Source of the DNA: Smittium culicis
Taxonomy: Eukaryota; Kickxellomycota; Harpellomycetes; Harpellales; Legeriomycetaceae
Direction of reading: 5' to 3'
Length of the DNA stretch: 59,948 nucleotides
Assembly (NCBI GenBank): GCA_001970855.1
Contig: LSSN01002362.1
Location: forward strand, 1-59,948
Shown here: positions 57,488 to 59,948 of the stretch, in pieces
Numbering within the stretch: position 1 is the stretch's first letter
Layout of the letters: each line of letters starts with the position of its first letter
Made by a program: the position numbers and the translations under genes
The notes under the pieces: model-generated
What the model was told of the DNA's origin: nothing
The model's input: only the letters and a program-made list of their open reading frames with translations
Databases searched by the model: none

Positions 57488-59948
57488 ATGGAAAATTTGG
57501 CCAATAAGTGCGATACGAGTTTAAGTCTTAGCGATGACATAATTTGGACAGAAGGAGTAGCCTAGCGAATTATATGGCTTTTTTTGTTATTTATACTTTG
57601 GAGGTATAAGTCAGCTTTTTATTATGAGGCAATAACTCAGCTTTCTTTCATTGTTACTTATATTAAGAATTTACTAAAATCTATTCTTAAAGATCACTCC
57701 TCCTTCATACCCGTCTTTAATAATTTTGGACCAAAAGAATTTAAATACTCAATCGACTCTGGCAAGAGCCGGAATAAGCCATCTCCTTTTCACTCTAAAT
57801 AAAAACAACGTTCGTGAATACCTGCCAATTTTAAAAAAAGTAAGAGCCTTGATACACCACCTTTCGCTATCAGATATTAATTTAACCTTTATTAAACGCA
57901 TTTGATAGATACTAATCAGGGAAGGTACCACTGGATACATCCATTTATTTAAAGTAGTCACATTTTTGCAATTTTTCGACAATAATCTATCTGATTCTAT
58001 ACCATACACTGATCGCTCAGAAGTGCTAAAATTCTTTATTCGCGCTCTATCAAACTCCATTTTATCTGGCCCATTCTTGGATTCATCTAAAGTTCTATCT
58101 GCTTTACTTTTTGAATCTTTGAAAAGCTACTTTGAAACATCACAGCTGCCTCTCTATTATAAAAACGCTAGTGATTTTCTTCTCTTTGATATTATTGATC
58201 TTTTTGAGCTAAAAAGTGATAGACTTTCTTTATCTTTAACCTATCTTCTCAACTTTTCATCAAATAGTTCCTACAATAGGTTATCATACCAAGGTACTTT
58301 CTTTATCTCTTATTTTCTTACGTACATCTTCTTTATTAATAACCAATTATTATACCTTTTTAAAGCTAAGCAGATAACTCATCTACTTGAACAACACAGA
58401 GTATCAGAAATCTCAGCCAATATTTATCATCCATCTTCTTCTACAACAGTGAAAACTACAATGGATCCGCTAGAGAGCTTCTCGAAAATTAACCCCCAAG
58501 ATATTTCCTCTAGCGTTCAGCTTGCCGATTTGTTGGCAAATGTTCGTCAAAATATGATGGCCGCTGGTCCTTCGTATGATATAGATTTCGTATGCTCAAT
58601 TCTCAATAGATTATGTTCTAACGAAGACAAATCTTCTGCCTGGGATCCTGCGCTATTGGGAGAAGCGCTTGTTAAAATCGCCGCTGAAGTTTCATGGTTT
58701 TCAGTTTTAAGCTTTATCCCAGAATCTTACATTTCATTCTCTGGAAAAAACGGTTTAATATTATTTGTTAAAACATGGATTAAAGCCGTCTCTATAAAAG
58801 AAAAAAATCCTAAGCCTTATTTTCCAATAGGCGAACTGTGCAAAGGATGGGCTGACCAAAATGCAAAATTCAATTTTATTAAGATTGTTCCTGAATTGGG
58901 CCAACTAGCTGATTTAAATTTTGATTTTGGCATACCTGTTTTGTCGCCTGCTTTAGTTGAATCTTTTTATGTAATCTACAGACCTGCTGTAACTAAAATG
59001 GTTTCTAGTGTTTGGAATTCTTTAAACTTACTTCAAAGTCTAGTCCAGTTTTTAGACACCAGTTTTAAAGACCATGCCCAGCCAATTTTAGATCGTGCTA
59101 ACCAAGAATTTCCCATCCTTATAACCCTTGGACTTATTCGGCTTAAATCGCAAAATTTCACGCAATTTCCTCTTATACAGCAAAACTCTACTCGTTTTTT
59201 ACTTAGAAAGCACCCAGACTCTATTTTGTTTTTCAATCTATTGCGCACTCTAAACAGAAGTATGCTGCTCTCCATTTTATGCTCACTTTACCGCAGTAGC
59301 TCAGCTCTATTAAGGCCAAGTTTAGATGTCCTAGTTTCGGTTAACTTGCACCTTGATATTTTACTGCAACCAAGAGTTGACGATCTTACAATGTTAGATT
59401 TCATATTAGAACTCGCTGTGCTTGCATCACGCAGAGGTTATATTGTTTTTGATGCATGGTTTGTTTCTATGCTTACTGACTTGGGTTCAGATATCATCCA
59501 CCCTGCATTAGAAGTTATTCAAATAAAGATCCAAAATGAAAGTACCAGACAGCGTGGGGAATCTGAAATTACAATTGAAGGCTGGGTAATTGAGGAACTT
59601 GAAACAATATTCTCAGCGCTGAGCCACATCTCTATGTCTGCAAATAATACAGCCAATCTTAAAGCATTATACTTGCAGTACGTGTCATTGCTTCCTGAGC
59701 TCAAATCTTTAGCTGGTGTAAGCTCTAAAATTTCAGATGAAATGATTGAAAAAGACGCTGAGAATTTGTTCTTGAAGTTATACAGGGGTGATTACAACCT
59801 TGAAAAAATGCTAGAAATTTTATCTGCGCTGAGAGATTCTCCCCAGGTTTATAAAAGAAGGACTTATGCCCACGCTGTTCAATACCCAATAGATGAGTAT
59901 AAATTCTTTTCGAACTATCCCGAAAAAGAGCTAACTACAACTGCTTTC
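57488..59948 (+). CDS. NOT1: CCR4-NOT complex scaffold subunit 1 (5' part, runs off the window)
   Basis: NOT1/CNOT1 is the large scaffold that holds the deadenylases and other subunits of the CCR4-NOT complex, which shortens mRNA tails. The model has exons 57488-57556, 57693-57839 and 57909 to beyond 59948, about 752 codons so far. The phases fit, and the third exon stays open for 680 codons. The best match is near the right edge: EKDAENLFLKLYRGDYNLEK, KMLEILSALRDSPQ and a DEYKFFSNYPEKEL segment, corresponding to the conserved N-terminal HEAT-repeat region before the MIF4G domain. Upstream the protein is helical, with SILNRLCSNEDKSSAWDP and repeated Leu-rich helices. The first exon (23 codons, donor GTAGCC) is the least certain. 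Bases 58294-58365 could be a 72-nt in-frame intron. The C-terminal MIF4G, CAF1-binding and Not1 domains lie outside. Confidence 0.85.

Noticed and set aside
57584..58060. ORFs at 57584-57802 (plus) and 57749-58060 (minus)
   Set aside because: Both overlap the NOT1 exons in other frames; the NOT1 model explains the region with consistent phases.

Overview
The window looks like nuclear DNA of an AT-rich, early-diverging fungus. The background is roughly three-quarters A+T. Genes are split by short GT-AG introns, mostly 70-200 bp and including microexons. There are two fungal-specific Zn2Cys6-type regulators and single copies of conserved eukaryotic housekeeping genes. The gene set and low GC would suit Zoopagomycota/Kickxellomycotina such as gut fungi of the Harpellales, but the genus is inference.

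Layout. 1-4.98 kb is a repeat-packed, gene-free stretch dominated by ~195-bp MITEs ending in TTAACCCTTTCCCG. 4.98-16.63 kb carries four genes: a fungal transcription-factor-domain protein with no visible zinc cluster, a galactose mutarotase, a tandem-BRCT protein whose C-terminus resembles BARD1, and a full Zn2Cys6 regulator. 16.7-19.7 kb is a second MITE cluster with a nested insertion. 20.1-28.2 kb is the gene-dense core: RAB2 (9 exons), OST2/DAD1, mitochondrial phosphatidylserine decarboxylase PSD1, dephospho-CoA kinase CAB5 and a 55-residue twin-cysteine protein. 28.5-36.3 kb holds decayed retroelements: a gag-like fragment, a Ty3/gypsy element on the minus strand and a GC-rich island of unknown origin. 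36.3-45.4 kb is mostly AT-rich intergenic DNA with three further MITEs near 42.1-42.9 kb. Ornithine decarboxylase (45.4-46.8 kb) follows, then a decayed LINE reverse transcriptase (48.1-49.35 kb). A ~4.56-kb DNA transposon with long terminal inverted repeats and a decayed DDE transposase lies at 50.1-54.7 kb. The 5' part of the CCR4-NOT scaffold gene NOT1 runs off the right edge (57.5-59.95 kb).

Function. The intact genes are unrelated housekeeping functions: galactose metabolism, ER/Golgi traffic, N-glycosylation, mitochondrial phospholipid synthesis, CoA synthesis, polyamine synthesis and mRNA deadenylation. No operon-like or cluster logic is visible. The most unusual content is mobile DNA: a TTAA-targeting MITE family with about 20 copies, nested and back-to-back; a TIR transposon not matched to a named family here; and two elements broken by in-frame stops with no frameshift seen, as a C-to-T (RIP-like) process would produce. 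All splice structures were derived by eye from splice signals, reading-frame continuity and family similarity.
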